This document shows positions 26,751-35,751 of a stretch of DNA of 64,000 bases, one piece after another. The notes beneath the pieces are model-generated. The model ran no database searches and was not told the DNA's origin. It saw nothing but the letters and a program-made list of their open reading frames with translations. A program made the translations under genes and the position numbers. Each line of letters starts with the position of its first letter. Within the stretch, counting starts at the first letter, position 1. Source of the DNA: Flagellimonas hymeniacidonis (lineage in GTDB: Bacteria > Bacteroidota > Bacteroidia > Flavobacteriales > Flavobacteriaceae); NCBI RefSeq assembly GCF_008040165.1, contig NZ_VRUR01000003.1, positions 1 to 64,000 of the forward strand. The letters run 5' to 3'.

Positions 26751-27099
26751 GAGTTTGTTCGTTTTTTGATTAGATTGATGTTGTCTACAAGACGACGTTA
26801 AATTAAAGATGTTACAGATGGAAGAGAGTTTAACATTTTTTTATAAAATAGATGATCCAAAGAAACTGCAAGGCAGCACAATTTTGGTGGACAAAATCAC
26901 CTGGGAGAAGAAAAAATAAACCCTGACTCTCGATAGTAACCGAAACGCCAGGGCTTTTACATTGATAAGCTATACTAAACACTAACCATTAACTATAAAA
27001 AAATACAGTCTTACCAATGATTATTTTTCTATGTACAATAGACGAGTTTTTTTTTGATTAGTTACAATCTTTGATTTAGTTTAACATATAAATTAACAA
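26751..27099. other. 349-bp gap with an orphan hairpin
   Basis: No protein gene is supported. A broken hairpin with arms CCCTG (26921-26925) and CAGGG (26949-26953), plus inner TCG/CGA, is flanked by T-rich DNA on both strands and belongs to no annotated transcript. The rest should hold the divergent promoters of the receptor and the CoA-binding protein; no exact -7 box was found. Confidence 0.5.
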
Positions 27100-27459
27100 A
27101 TGAATAAAACTCTTGTTTTTGGAGCATCCTTAAATCCAAGCAGATATAGTAATCTGGCAATTCATCGTTTGGTTGACAATAAAATTGAAACAGTGGCATT
27201 TGGGATGAGGGAAGGGACTGTTTCTGGAGTACAAATTAAGAACAAGCTGGGTGATTTTCAAAATATTGATACTATAACCTTATACATGAACCCTTCCAGA
27301 CAAAAGCAGTATTACGAGGATATCCTGTATTTACGGCCTCGGAGAGTTATTTTTAACCCAGGTACAGAAAACCCAGAATTTTACCAAATATTAAAAGAGA
27401 ATGATATTATGGTAGAAGTGGCCTGCTCCTTGGTGCTACTAGCTACTGGTCAATATTAG
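27100..27459 (+). CDS. CoA-binding domain protein (YccU-like)
   Basis: 119 residues, a compact Rossmann domain beginning [22 protein letters not shown], with VYMNP-like [12 protein letters not shown] and [13 protein letters not shown] and a C-terminal cysteine in [15 protein letters not shown]. This matches small CoA-binding/YccU proteins, cytosolic and of unknown role. The 3' end overlaps the end of the converging symporter gene by 17 bp. Confidence 0.88.
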   Translation: MNKTLVFGASLNPSRYSNLAIHRLVDNKIETVAFGMREGTVSGVQIKNKLGDFQNIDTITLYMNPSRQKQYYEDILYLRPRRVIFNPGTENPEFYQILKENDIMVEVACSLVLLATGQY

Positions 27460-28927
27460 GAGTTACAACACCTTTTTTCCTTATGAGCCAAAGTCCAAAG
27501 AAGGTCAATAATCCATTTAAGGGAAGCAACTCATACCCCACAACATATCCGCCTAGGTAGGCTGAAGGAATATTGGCTACTAGCGCAATAATAACTACAG
27601 AGAGTACTGCAACAATCCAAACGTAACTGTCCTTTATTTTGTGTTTGGTGAAAATGCCAAATGCAAAAAGACCCAATAATGGTCCATACGTATAGCCAGC
27701 TACAATAAGAAGGCTATCGATAACATTTCTGTTTAATATGTATTTAAAGGAAATAATTACGATGATCAGCATTACGCTCATAGCAATATGAGTTCGCTTA
27801 CGAATCTTCTTTTGATTTGCCTCTTCTTGTTTTTCCACGTTTAAAAAATCAACACAAAAAGATGTGGTCAAAGAGGTTAAAGCACTATCGGCACTGCTAT
27901 AAGCAGCAGCAATGAGTCCTAACATAAAGGTTATGGCCAATGTTTTGCCTAAACCACTATTCAATGCTATTTCTGGAAACAACAAGTCCGTTTTGGGTTG
28001 TCCATCCATTAACGGAACCGCAATACCATTTTTATTTGCATAAATAAATAACAATGCACCTAAAAGCATGAATAAAAAGGTAACAGCAACCAAGACTATA
28101 CTGAAAGAAACCATATTTTTTTGAGCATCCTTTAATGACTTACAGGTAAGGTTCTTTTGCATCATATCCTGATCTAATCCCGTCATGCAAATGGTAACGA
28201 ACATTCCTCCCACAAAAGACTTTATAAAATGGTTTCTATCTAGAAAACTATCCGTAAAAAGAAATTTGCTATATGGTTCGAGTTCTGCGGAACTTAGGAA
28301 TTCACCAAATGTCCAGTTTAGCTCATCAAGGATGAAGAGTACAGAAAGTACTACGGCCAGAATCATAAAAAGTGTTTGTAAAGTATCCGTCCAGACAATC
28401 GTTTTTATACCACCTCTATTGGTATAAATCCATATCAATAAAATGGAGATAATTACCGTGAACTCAAATCGAATTCCTAAATCATCAAACACAAATTGCT
28501 GCAGGACGATGGCTACCAGATATAATCTGAACGCAGCGCCTAATACCCTTGAGACAAAAAAGAAAAAAGCACCCGTCTTATGACTTATAGTGCCAAACCT
28601 ATCCAATAAATACTCGTAAATGGATGTGAGATTGAGCTTATAATACAACGGAAGCAAAACAAAAGCAACAACAAAATATCCGAACAGATAACCTAGCACC
28701 ACCTGCATATAACCAAATTGCGAAGCCTCAATCCACCCGGGAACAGAGATAAAGGTAACCCCAGAGAGTGAGGCACCCACCATTCCAAACGCCACCAAAT
28801 ACCAAGGTGATTGCTTGCCTGCCTTAAAAAAATCTGAATTTGAATCGTTTTTTCCCGTGAAATAAGAGATAATCATCAGAACTAAAAAATAAGCACCAAT
28901 GAGCAAAAGAATTTGTGTTGCGGACAT
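27443..28927 (-). CDS. Sodium:solute symporter (SSS family)
   Basis: 494 residues from ATG 28927 ([14 protein letters not shown]); an in-frame TTG at 28954 lies in the -7 box and is rejected. About 13 transmembrane helices. Family motifs include [15 protein letters not shown] near 50-65, [15 protein letters not shown] near 240-255 and [17 protein letters not shown] near 340-355. It moves a small solute with Na+ across the inner membrane; the solute (sugar, amino acid, sialate or other) is not evident. It is divergent from recR. Confidence 0.93.
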   Translation of the reverse strand: MSATQILLLIGAYFLVLMIISYFTGKNDSNSDFFKAGKQSPWYLVAFGMVGASLSGVTFISVPGWIEASQFGYMQVVLGYLFGYFVVAFVLLPLYYKLNLTSIYEYLLDRFGTISHKTGAFFFFVSRVLGAAFRLYLVAIVLQQFVFDDLGIRFEFTVIISILLIWIYTNRGGIKTIVWTDTLQTLFMILAVVLSVLFILDELNWTFGEFLSSAELEPYSKFLFTDSFLDRNHFIKSFVGGMFVTICMTGLDQDMMQKNLTCKSLKDAQKNMVSFSIVLVAVTFLFMLLGALLFIYANKNGIAVPLMDGQPKTDLLFPEIALNSGLGKTLAITFMLGLIAAAYSSADSALTSLTTSFCVDFLNVEKQEEANQKKIRKRTHIAMSVMLIIVIISFKYILNRNVIDSLLIVAGYTYGPLLGLFAFGIFTKHKIKDSYVWIVAVLSVVIIALVANIPSAYLGGYVVGYELLPLNGLLTFFGLWLIRKKGVVTPNIDQ

Positions 28928-28951
28928 AAAAGGAATTTGATTTGCAAAGTA

Positions 28952-28959
28952 CAAAAGTA
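28952..28959 (-). promoter_or_regulatory. -7 promoter box TACTTTTG
   Basis: Exact TAnnTTTG on the minus strand, 24 bp before ATG 28927 of the symporter gene; it fixes the start codon choice. Confidence 0.55.
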
Positions 28960-28979
28960 AATTGGTAATGGTAAAATCG

Positions 28980-28987
28980 TAATTTTG
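28980..28987 (+). promoter_or_regulatory. -7 promoter box TAATTTTG
   Basis: Exact TAnnTTTG, 16 bp before recR. A TTG at 28962-28964 gives a 15-bp spacer, a little short for a -33 box. Divergent to the symporter promoter 20 bp away. Confidence 0.55.
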
Positions 28988-29003
28988 CCAGATAATTGAA
29001 AAT

Positions 29004-29624
29004 ATGGAGTTTTCATCAAAACTTTTAGAGAACGCAGTATATGAAATGTCTCAATTGCCCGGCATTGGCAAGCGAACGGCCCTAAGATTGGTTTTGCATC
29101 TGCTGAAACAGCCAGAAGAGCGTACCAATATGCTGTCTGATGCTCTAATGAGCTTAAGAAGCAACATAAATTTTTGTGCTACCTGTCATAACATATCAGA
29201 TACGATCCTTTGTGAGATTTGCAGCAATACCAAAAGGGACGAGTCTTTGGTTTGTGTTGTAGAAGACATTAGAGATGTAATGGCAATCGAAAATACGTCC
29301 CAATATAATGGACTGTACCATGTTTTAGGTGGAAAAATATCACCTATGGAAGGTGTAGGGCCACAGGATTTGAATATTAACTCACTAATAAGACGAGTAA
29401 AAGAAGGTCAGGTGAGCGAGCTGATTTTTGCTTTAAGTTCCACCATGGAAGGAGATACCACAAATTTTTATATCTACAAGCAGTTGGAAGGTTTGGACGT
29501 AACCACTTCTACCATTGCCAGAGGAATATCTGTTGGGGATGAATTGGAATATGCAGATGAGGTAACTTTAGGAAGGAGTATTCTTAACCGAGTTCCCTTT
29601 GAAAGTTCTATTAAGGCAAATTAA
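29004..29624 (+). CDS. recR: Recombination mediator protein RecR
   Basis: 206 residues, normal length. An N-terminal helix-hairpin-helix ([17 protein letters not shown]) is followed by a C4 zinc finger with Cys58, Cys61, Cys70 and Cys73 (CATC...CEIC) and a Toprim domain ([16 protein letters not shown]), then a C-terminal Walker-like segment. RecR works with RecO and RecF to load RecA at gaps. Single gene with its own -7 box; no dnaX or nucleoid-protein neighbour as in other phyla. Confidence 0.97.
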   Translation: MEFSSKLLENAVYEMSQLPGIGKRTALRLVLHLLKQPEERTNMLSDALMSLRSNINFCATCHNISDTILCEICSNTKRDESLVCVVEDIRDVMAIENTSQYNGLYHVLGGKISPMEGVGPQDLNINSLIRRVKEGQVSELIFALSSTMEGDTTNFYIYKQLEGLDVTTSTIARGISVGDELEYADEVTLGRSILNRVPFESSIKAN

Positions 29625-29673
29625 TAGATGGTTAAATAATGCACATAAATTAAGAATAAGGAGATTTCTTTAT

Positions 29674-29681
29674 TATTTTTG
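29674..29681 (+). promoter_or_regulatory. -7 promoter box TATTTTTG
   Basis: Exact TAnnTTTG, 37 bp before the start of the E2 acyltransferase gene. Confidence 0.5.
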
Positions 29682-29718
29682 CAAAATATAAGTCGATATT
29701 ACTCCGTTAAATAAGAAT

Positions 29719-31080
29719 ATGTCAAAGTTTGAATTGAAATTACCGCAGATGGGAGAGAGTGTTGCCGAAGCAACATTAACTACATGGTTAAAGGACGTTG
29801 GAGATACCATTGAGTTGGATGAGGCAATTTTTGAAATTGCTACTGACAAGGTTGACTCTGAAGTTCCTAGTGAAGTGGAAGGTGTGCTGCTGGAAAAACG
29901 ATTTGAAGTAGATGACATCATCAAAGTAGGTGAAGTTGTAGCGGTTATTCAAACGGATGGAGCTGTAGATGTATCTTCCAATGGAACGGACACTGTAGAT
30001 GAAGCTGAAGATGTTGTAGAAGTGCCAGTTGCAGTAATTGAAAATCAAATGGCTGAGGTAAAAGAAACCATTTCCATACCCGCGCAGGATTTTTCAAGTT
30101 CAGAACGGTTTTATTCTCCATTGGTCAAAAATATTGCCAAGGAAGAAGGAATTTCCATGGATGAATTGGAAGCCATTATTGGAACAGGAAAAGAAGGAAG
30201 AGTGACCAAGAATGATATTAAAGCATTTTTGGATAATCGCTCTTCAAATGGGACTAAATCACCGGTGCCAGTTGCAAAGACTGAACAAGTAGTGACTTCT
30301 GCTCCTTCCGCGGAAATTAAAAAAGAAGCACGTCATGAAAAACCAAAAACTGCTCCAGTACCTGTGGCGGATGGTGATGAAATAATTCCACTCACGCGTA
30401 TGGGTAAATTAATTGCGCATCATATGGTGGATAGTATTGCCACTTCTGCCCATGTACAAAGTTTTGTAGAGGTTGATGTGACCAATGTGGTTAACTGGAG
30501 AAATAACAATAAAAAAGCTTTTGAGGCACGCGAAGGTGAAAAATTGACCTTCACTCCAATTTTTATGGAAGCCGTGGCGATGGCTTTAAAAAAATATCCA
30601 ATGATTAATATTTCCTTGGATGGAGATAAGGTTATTAAAAAGAAAAACATCAACTTGGGAATGGCTGCCGCATTGCCTGATGGTAATCTAATAGTTCCTG
30701 TTATTAAAAATGCAGACCAACTTAATTTGGTTGGTATGGCAAAAACAGTGAACGATCTTGCCAGTAGAGCAAGAAACAATCAGTTAAAACCAGATGAGGT
30801 AAAAGATGGTACTTATACGGTGACCAATGTGGGCTCTTTCGGAAGCATATTTGGAACGCCTATTATTAATCAGCCTCAAGTGGGAATCTTGGCTCTAGGT
30901 GCAATTAGAAAAATGCCTTCCGTTATCGAGACCGATCAAGGGGAGTACATAGGCATTAGAAGCAAAATGTTCCTTTCCCATAGCTATGACCATAGGGTTG
31001 TAAATGGCGCTCTTGGTGGAATGTTTGTTAAAACAGTAGCCGATTATCTCGAAGCTTGGGATATAAATAGAGAAATCTAG
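29719..31080 (+). CDS. 2-oxoacid dehydrogenase E2 (dihydrolipoyl acyltransferase)
   Basis: 453 residues. One lipoyl domain (1-78, lipoylated Lys44 in ATDKVDS), a linker, a peripheral subunit-binding domain (about 111-150: SPLVKNIAKEEGISMDELEAI, GKEGRVTKNDIKAFL), a Pro/Ala-rich linker and the catalytic domain (220-453) with active-site His425 in SYDHRVVNGALGG. A single lipoyl domain fits branched-chain or 2-oxoglutarate-type E2 more than pyruvate E2. The usual DHRxxDG motif has Asn in place of Asp. No E1 or E3 gene is adjacent, so it functions with subunits encoded elsewhere. Confidence 0.92.
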   Translation: MSKFELKLPQMGESVAEATLTTWLKDVGDTIELDEAIFEIATDKVDSEVPSEVEGVLLEKRFEVDDIIKVGEVVAVIQTDGAVDVSSNGTDTVDEAEDVVEVPVAVIENQMAEVKETISIPAQDFSSSERFYSPLVKNIAKEEGISMDELEAIIGTGKEGRVTKNDIKAFLDNRSSNGTKSPVPVAKTEQVVTSAPSAEIKKEARHEKPKTAPVPVADGDEIIPLTRMGKLIAHHMVDSIATSAHVQSFVEVDVTNVVNWRNNNKKAFEAREGEKLTFTPIFMEAVAMALKKYPMINISLDGDKVIKKKNINLGMAAALPDGNLIVPVIKNADQLNLVGMAKTVNDLASRARNNQLKPDEVKDGTYTVTNVGSFGSIFGTPIINQPQVGILALGAIRKMPSVIETDQGEYIGIRSKMFLSHSYDHRVVNGALGGMFVKTVADYLEAWDINREI

Positions 31081-31145
31081 CCCTAAAAACATAGCTATTC
31101 CTTTCACTATTGTTAATTTAGAGGATTAATCAAATTCATTGATCA

Positions 31146-31928
31146 ATGAGATTATTAATCACTTTAAATTTGGCCCTATTTTTACTATGTTCCACAAATA
31201 TGGCCTCACAAGACCTTTCAGCTTATCAGAAAAAAGTTTATGAAAAGAAAGGCGATAGTCTTCCCTACCGACTGTTATTGCCAAAGAATTACGATGCGAC
31301 CAAAAAGTATCCATTGGTGTTGTTTTTACATGGTTCGGGAGAACGTGGTAATAATAATGAAGCACAACTGGTGCATGGTTCGGGTTTGTTTTTGGGCGAA
31401 ACCGTAATGGAAAAATACCCTTCCATTGTAGTTTTCCCTCAATGTGCTACTAATAGCTCTTGGGCGAAGATTGATGTAAAGGGAAATATCCCCAATAGAG
31501 AGTTCATCTATTATGAAGATGCGGAACCTACCAAAGACATGTTACTGCTAGAAGGACTTTTAAAAGAGCTAAAAAAGACCTACAAACTTGATAAATCCAA
31601 AATCTACGTTGGCGGGCTTTCAATGGGTGGAATGGGCACCTTTGAATTGGTTCGAAGAAACCCTAAAATGTTTGCGGCGGCCTTTCCTATCTGCAGTGGT
31701 GCAAATCCAAAAATAGCGAGCAAGCTTAAGCGTCTGGATTGGTGGGTGTTTCATGGTGAAGCGGATACCGTGGTTCCTGAAAAGTATTCGGCAGTGATGG
31801 TACAGGCCATGAAAAGTTTAGAAATCGATGTAAAATATTCGGTATACCCTGGTGTTGGTCACAATAGCTGGGATAATGCCTTTGCAGAGCCAGAATTGCT
31901 ATCATGGCTATTTTCCAAATCAAAATAA
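31146..31928 (+). CDS. Secreted alpha/beta-hydrolase (esterase/PHB-depolymerase-like)
   Basis: 260 residues with a signal peptide (to about residue 21, NMASQ). The oxyanion region is VLFLHGSGERGNNNEAQL; the nucleophile is Ser159 in GGLSMGGMGT; the acid is Asp207 in HGEADTVVP; the base is His239 in GVGHNSWDNAF. This is the layout of periplasmic esterases in the prolyl-oligopeptidase/dienelactone-hydrolase group. Substrate unknown, perhaps acyl groups on glycans. It precedes the exonuclease gene by 9 bp, so they may be co-transcribed. Confidence 0.9.
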   Translation: MRLLITLNLALFLLCSTNMASQDLSAYQKKVYEKKGDSLPYRLLLPKNYDATKKYPLVLFLHGSGERGNNNEAQLVHGSGLFLGETVMEKYPSIVVFPQCATNSSWAKIDVKGNIPNREFIYYEDAEPTKDMLLLEGLLKELKKTYKLDKSKIYVGGLSMGGMGTFELVRRNPKMFAAAFPICSGANPKIASKLKRLDWWVFHGEADTVVPEKYSAVMVQAMKSLEIDVKYSVYPGVGHNSWDNAFAEPELLSWLFSKSK

Positions 31929-31937
31929 TATCAACCT

Positions 31938-32714
31938 ATGCAACTACAGCTTACCAAACCTATTTGTTTTTTCGATTTAGAAACAACCGGTACCAATGTG
32001 GCCAAAGACAGAATTGTGGAGATTTCTATTCTCAAAATCCTTCCAAATGGAAATAAAGAGAGTAAAACCTGGCTTGTAAACCCAGAAATGCCCATTCCGC
32101 CAGAAGTGGTTGCTGTGCATGGCATTACCAATGAAAAAGTGGCCAATGAGCCTACGTTTAAACAACTATCCAAAGAAATTTATAAGATGATCAAGGATAG
32201 TGATCTTGGTGGTTTTAACTCAGATCGTTTTGATATTCCGCTCCTTGCCGAGGAAATGCTCCGGGCAGATGTGGATTTTGACATGAAGAATATGGTTTCG
32301 GTAGATGTACAGACCATTTTTCATAAAATGGAAAAAAGAACGTTAGGGGCTGCCTATAAGTTCTATTGTGATAAAAATTTAGATGATGCCCATAGTGCTG
32401 AAGCGGATACGTTAGCTACATATGAAGTCTTATTGTCACAATTGGACAGATATCCCGAATTGGAGAACGACGTAAAGAAGTTATCAGAATTCACCACAAG
32501 AAAACAATCCTTGGACTTTGCAGGATTTATTGGTGTTAATAAAGAAGAACAACCCATTTTTGCTTTCGGAAAGCACAAAGGTAAAACCGTAGATGAGGTT
32601 ATGGAAACCGAACCAGGTTATTTCGGATGGATTTTGAATGCCGATTTTCCGTTGTATACTAAAAAGGTACTTACCCAAATTAAACTTAGCAAGCTGAACA
32701 ATAAGCTGTCTTAA
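31938..32714 (+). CDS. DEDD 3'-5' exonuclease with C-terminal DUF3820-like domain
   Basis: 258 residues. Exo I is FFDLETTGT (Asp13, Glu15), Exo II is around GGFNSDRFDIPLL and Exo III is DDAHSAEADTLATYEVL, giving a DnaQ-type exonuclease of the DEDDh class (His in HSAEAD). The C-terminal ~60 residues (FAFGKHKGKTVDEVMETEPGYFGWIL) match a DUF3820-like accessory segment. It probably acts in repair or RNA turnover; it is too short and lacks partners to be the polymerase III epsilon subunit itself. ATG start; next gene 24 bp on. Confidence 0.9.
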   Translation: MQLQLTKPICFFDLETTGTNVAKDRIVEISILKILPNGNKESKTWLVNPEMPIPPEVVAVHGITNEKVANEPTFKQLSKEIYKMIKDSDLGGFNSDRFDIPLLAEEMLRADVDFDMKNMVSVDVQTIFHKMEKRTLGAAYKFYCDKNLDDAHSAEADTLATYEVLLSQLDRYPELENDVKKLSEFTTRKQSLDFAGFIGVNKEEQPIFAFGKHKGKTVDEVMETEPGYFGWILNADFPLYTKKVLTQIKLSKLNNKLS

Positions 32715-32738
32715 AAAATAAATTCAAATATTAGGAAT

Positions 32739-33350
32739 ATGAAACTGATATGCATCGGCAGAAACTATGCTGCCCATATTGAAGAATTGCAAAATGAAAG
32801 ACCGGAGGAGCCAGTAGTTTTTATAAAACCAGATTCTTCCATTTTACCAAAAGAACAGGATTTTTATATTCCCGAATTTTCCAATGATATTCATTATGAG
32901 GTAGAGGTATTGGTAAAAATAAAAAAAGTTGGAAAACACATTTCAAAAGAGTTTGCACATAAGTATTATGATGAAGTTGGTTTAGGGATAGATTTCACCG
33001 CAAGAGACCTCCAGGCTAAACTTAAAGGCAAAGGTTTGCCATGGGAAAAAGCTAAAGGATTTGATGGCTCAGCTGTGGTGGGTAAGTGGATACCAAAAAG
33101 TATGTACGAAAACCTTGATAAACTGGGTTTTTCCTTGTTAAAAAATGGGGAAAATGTGCAAAATGGCAATACCTCCCTGATGCTGTGGAAGATAGACGAG
33201 TTAATAGCCCATGTATCCACCTATTTTACGCTTAAAAAGGGCGATATTCTGTTCACAGGTACCCCAGCGGGGGTTGGTAAAGTAAGCCCAAATGATTACC
33301 TTTCAGGTAGTCTCGAAGGAGAGAAGATGTTTGAAATTAATGTGAGATAA
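32739..33350 (+). CDS. Fumarylacetoacetate hydrolase family protein
   Basis: 203 residues, the short FAH fold seen in acylpyruvases. Family segments are IGRNYAAHIEELQNERP, PVVFIKPDSSIL, IHYEVEVLVKI (metal-binding Glu pair), GLGIDFTARDLQ, WEKAKGFDGSAVVG and GDILFTGTPAGVG. It cleaves or decarboxylates 2-oxo acids such as acylpyruvates or oxaloacetate with a divalent metal. The stop and the Hpt gene start overlap by 1 bp (TAATG), meaning translational coupling. Confidence 0.92.
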   Translation: MKLICIGRNYAAHIEELQNERPEEPVVFIKPDSSILPKEQDFYIPEFSNDIHYEVEVLVKIKKVGKHISKEFAHKYYDEVGLGIDFTARDLQAKLKGKGLPWEKAKGFDGSAVVGKWIPKSMYENLDKLGFSLLKNGENVQNGNTSLMLWKIDELIAHVSTYFTLKKGDILFTGTPAGVGKVSPNDYLSGSLEGEKMFEINVR

Positions 33351-33688
33351 TGATTTACAGCCTCGATAAGATTAATGAAATGGCAGAAGGAGATCAAGAT
33401 TTTGTTACTTCTGTAGTTTCGGTGTTTTTAGAAGAAGTTCCTATTGATATGGAAGACTTGGAAAAAGCCATTGCCCAAAGGGACTATGAAAATGTATATA
33501 AACTGGCCCACAAAATAAAACCCAATGTGGATTTATTGGGAATGGAGCAAACAAGGGCCACGGCACTTGAAATTGAAACTTTGGGAAAGACTACCACCAA
33601 TATCGATGAAATTGAGACAAAGTTTCCGCTCCTAAAAAAGGATGTGCTTCAGGTAATAGGGGAACTTAAAAAAGACTTCAATCTGTAA
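33350..33688 (+). CDS. Hpt phosphotransfer domain protein
   Basis: 112 residues, one four-helix HPt domain. The phosphoacceptor is His54 in YKLAHKIKPNVDLLG. Such proteins relay phosphate between response-regulator receivers. No histidine kinase is adjacent; the kinase/regulator pair at 58.6-60.9 kb is far away. The gene overlaps the FAH-family gene by 1 bp and ends directly before cinA, so it is part of a four-gene run. Confidence 0.88.
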   Translation: MIYSLDKINEMAEGDQDFVTSVVSVFLEEVPIDMEDLEKAIAQRDYENVYKLAHKIKPNVDLLGMEQTRATALEIETLGKTTTNIDEIETKFPLLKKDVLQVIGELKKDFNL

Positions 33689-34936
33689 ATGCAAGCTGAA
33701 ATCATAACCATTGGGGATGAGATTCTCATTGGGCAGATTATAGATTCCAATTCTGCATTTATTTCCAAAGAACTAAATAAGATTGGTGTTTCGGTATATC
33801 AGATTACTTCGGTACAAGATGATCGTGACCATATTTTGGAAGCTTTAAAAGTTGCTGAGGATAGATCATCGGTAGTTATTATAACCGGAGGTTTGGGCCC
33901 TACCAAAGACGATATCACCAAACACACCCTATGTCATTTTTTTAACGATGATCTCATTCAAGATGATGGCGTTTTGGAATATATTGAAGAATTGTTCAAA
34001 AAATATATTTCCACTCCAATATCAGATTTAAATAGGAAACAGGCGTTGGTGCCTTCAAAAGCTACAGTGCTACACAATGCACACGGTACAGCTCCAGGAC
34101 TTTGGATGAAAAAAGGGGATACTGCATTTATTTCCCTACCCGGAGTGCCTTTTGAGATGAAAAACTTGATGAAGAATGAGGTGCTTCCCAAAATTATAAA
34201 AGAATACAAACGCCCTCACATTTTTCACAAAACCATAATGACCTATGGTTTGGGTGAAAGTGCCATTGCCAATAAAATTGAGGAGTGGGAAAATAGCCTA
34301 CCCCCATTTATAAAACTTGCATACTTGCCTAATCTGGGAAGGGTTCGCCTTCGTCTTAGCGCAAAGGGAAATAACAATGGAGAGATAATTGCAGCGATTG
34401 AAGCGGAAGTGAAAAAATTATATCCATTGATCGGCGATATCATCTATGGAGAGGAAGAAGAAGAGTCCATCGAATATCAAATTGCAAAGCTGCTTACAGA
34501 AAAAAAAATGACTTTGGCAACAGCTGAAAGTTTTACAGGAGGCAAAATTGCACAACAAATAACCACTATCCCTGGCGCATCATCCTATTTCAAGGGTAGT
34601 GTAGTGAGCTATGCCACCGAGGCGAAAATTAAAGTGTTGAGTGTCCCTGAAGACTTGGTAAAAAAACATTCCGTGGTGAGCGAAGAAGTAGCGATAGCCA
34701 TGGCTAAAAATGTAAAAAAGATGCTGGGCACGGACTTCTCAATAGCTACAACAGGTAATGCGGGCCCCACAAAAGGGGATTCAGATGCTGAGGTGGGAAC
34801 GACCTACATTGCGGTTAGCACTCCAGAACATACTTTTGCGCAGAAATTCACTATGGGGAATCATAGAGAACGCATTGTTCAGAAGTCTGTAAACAAGGCA
34901 TTTGAATTATTACTAAAAGAAATTCTAAAATTCTAA
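33689..34936 (+). CDS. cinA: CinA family protein (competence/damage-inducible)
   Basis: 415 residues, full length. The N-terminal molybdopterin-binding-like (COG1058) domain has [18 protein letters not shown] and [16 protein letters not shown]. The C-terminal CinA deamidase domain (about 260-410) has [18 protein letters not shown] and [22 protein letters not shown]. The family acts as ADP-ribose pyrophosphatase and NMN amidohydrolase in NAD recycling. The ATG directly follows the Hpt stop, so both genes are in one operon. Confidence 0.93.
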   Translation: MQAEIITIGDEILIGQIIDSNSAFISKELNKIGVSVYQITSVQDDRDHILEALKVAEDRSSVVIITGGLGPTKDDITKHTLCHFFNDDLIQDDGVLEYIEELFKKYISTPISDLNRKQALVPSKATVLHNAHGTAPGLWMKKGDTAFISLPGVPFEMKNLMKNEVLPKIIKEYKRPHIFHKTIMTYGLGESAIANKIEEWENSLPPFIKLAYLPNLGRVRLRLSAKGNNNGEIIAAIEAEVKKLYPLIGDIIYGEEEEESIEYQIAKLLTEKKMTLATAESFTGGKIAQQITTIPGASSYFKGSVVSYATEAKIKVLSVPEDLVKKHSVVSEEVAIAMAKNVKKMLGTDFSIATTGNAGPTKGDSDAEVGTTYIAVSTPEHTFAQKFTMGNHRERIVQKSVNKAFELLLKEILKF

Positions 34937-34945
34937 AAAAGAATT

Positions 34946-34976
34946 TTGTGCGTCCCATTAAAATGCTATAAATTTG
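34946..34976 (+). promoter_or_regulatory. Complete -33/-7 promoter of the rpmB operon
   Basis: TTG (34946-34948), 20-bp spacer, TAAATTTG (34969-34976): an exact Bacteroidota vegetative promoter, 33 bp before the L28 start. Confidence 0.75.
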
Positions 34977-35009
34977 CAGCCTCAATAAAATCACTCAAAA
35001 GTTAGGGAG

Positions 35010-35237
35010 ATGTCTAAGATTTGTGAAGTTACAGGAAAAAAGGTGATGTTTGGAAACAACGTTTCCTTTTCTATCAATAAAACCAAAAGGAGATTCGATG
35101 TAAATATTTCTAAAAAGAGATTTTACATTCCAGAAGAAGACCGTTGGGTAACCCTAAACGTTTCGTCTAGAGGTGTAAAGATTATCAATAAAAGAGGAAT
35201 CTCTGCTGTTTTAAAGGAAATCAATTCCAAAAAATAG
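35010..35237 (+). CDS. rpmB: Ribosomal protein L28 (bL28)
   Basis: 75 residues, beginning MSKICEVTGKKVMFGNNVSFSINKTKRR, with RFYIPEEDRWVTLNVSSRGVKIINKRGI, a Bacteroidota-type bL28. Part of the 50S subunit. First gene of rpmB-rpmG-DUF4295, with a consensus promoter upstream and a strong terminator downstream. Confidence 0.96.
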   Translation: MSKICEVTGKKVMFGNNVSFSINKTKRRFDVNISKKRFYIPEEDRWVTLNVSSRGVKIINKRGISAVLKEINSKK

Positions 35238-35264
35238 GTAGCATAAGATTTTAAGTACGATACA

Positions 35265-35447
35265 ATGGCAAAGAAAGGAAATAGAATTCAGGTTATTTTA
35301 GAATGTACAGAGCACAAAGAATCTGGTATGCCAGGTACTTCTAGGTACATTACTACTAAAAATAAAAAGAACACGCCAGACAGAATGGAGATTAAAAAAT
35401 TCAATCCTATTCTTAAGCGTATGACTGTTCATAAAGAAATTAAATAA
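35265..35447 (+). CDS. rpmG: Ribosomal protein L33 (bL33)
   Basis: 60 residues, begins [18 protein letters not shown] and ends [10 protein letters not shown]. Only one Cys is present, so it is the zinc-free (C-) form of bL33. It lies 27 bp after rpmB and 8 bp before the DUF4295 gene in the same operon. Confidence 0.96.
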   Translation: MAKKGNRIQVILECTEHKESGMPGTSRYITTKNKKNTPDRMEIKKFNPILKRMTVHKEIK

Positions 35448-35455
35448 GTTAGGTC

Positions 35456-35608
35456 ATGGCAAAGAAGACAGTAGCAACACTACAGGGTAGTTCAAAAAGA
35501 TTGACAAAGGCCATCAAAATGGTAAAGTCTCCAAAAACTGGGGCTTATACATTTGTTGAGTCAGTTATGTCTCCAGAATTGGTAAATGATTGGTTAAACA
35601 AGAAGTAA
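35456..35608 (+). CDS. DUF4295 protein, ribosome-linked, 50 residues
   Basis: A small gene read directly: ATG 35456, TAA 35606-35608. It begins MAKKTVATLQGSSKRLTKAI and ends VNDWLNKK. It is the DUF4295 family, restricted to Bacteroidota and regularly found after rpmG. Strong basicity and constant position in a ribosomal-protein operon suggest a small ribosome-associated protein; this is inference. The operon ends in the hairpin at 35631. Confidence 0.9.
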   Translation: MAKKTVATLQGSSKRLTKAIKMVKSPKTGAYTFVESVMSPELVNDWLNKK

Positions 35609-35630
35609 CCCAAATCATAGCACAAAATTT

Positions 35631-35656
35631 AAAGCCGCTTTATAGCGGCTTTTTTA
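35631..35656 (+). terminator. Rho-independent terminator
   Basis: Arms AAAGCCGCT (35631-35639) and AGCGGCTTT (35644-35652) with a 4-bp loop, then a T-run; closes rpmB-rpmG-DUF4295. Confidence 0.88.
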
Positions 35657-35723
35657 TTTTATAAAATCTTTACGCTAAAAGGGGAAACCCAAAATGGATT
35701 TAACAAAACTCCTCTTACTTTCC

Positions 35724-35731
35724 TATCTTTG
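35724..35731 (+). promoter_or_regulatory. -7 promoter box TATCTTTG
   Basis: Exact TAnnTTTG, 20 bp before ATG 35752 of ftsY and after the ribosomal operon terminator, so ftsY has its own promoter. Confidence 0.5.
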
Positions 35732-35751
35732 AAGATTGATGACGAACGCAC

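Noticed and set aside
26852-26926. 24-codon plus-strand frame from ATG 26852
   Set aside because: No family, no promoter and no conservation evidence; it is too short to support.
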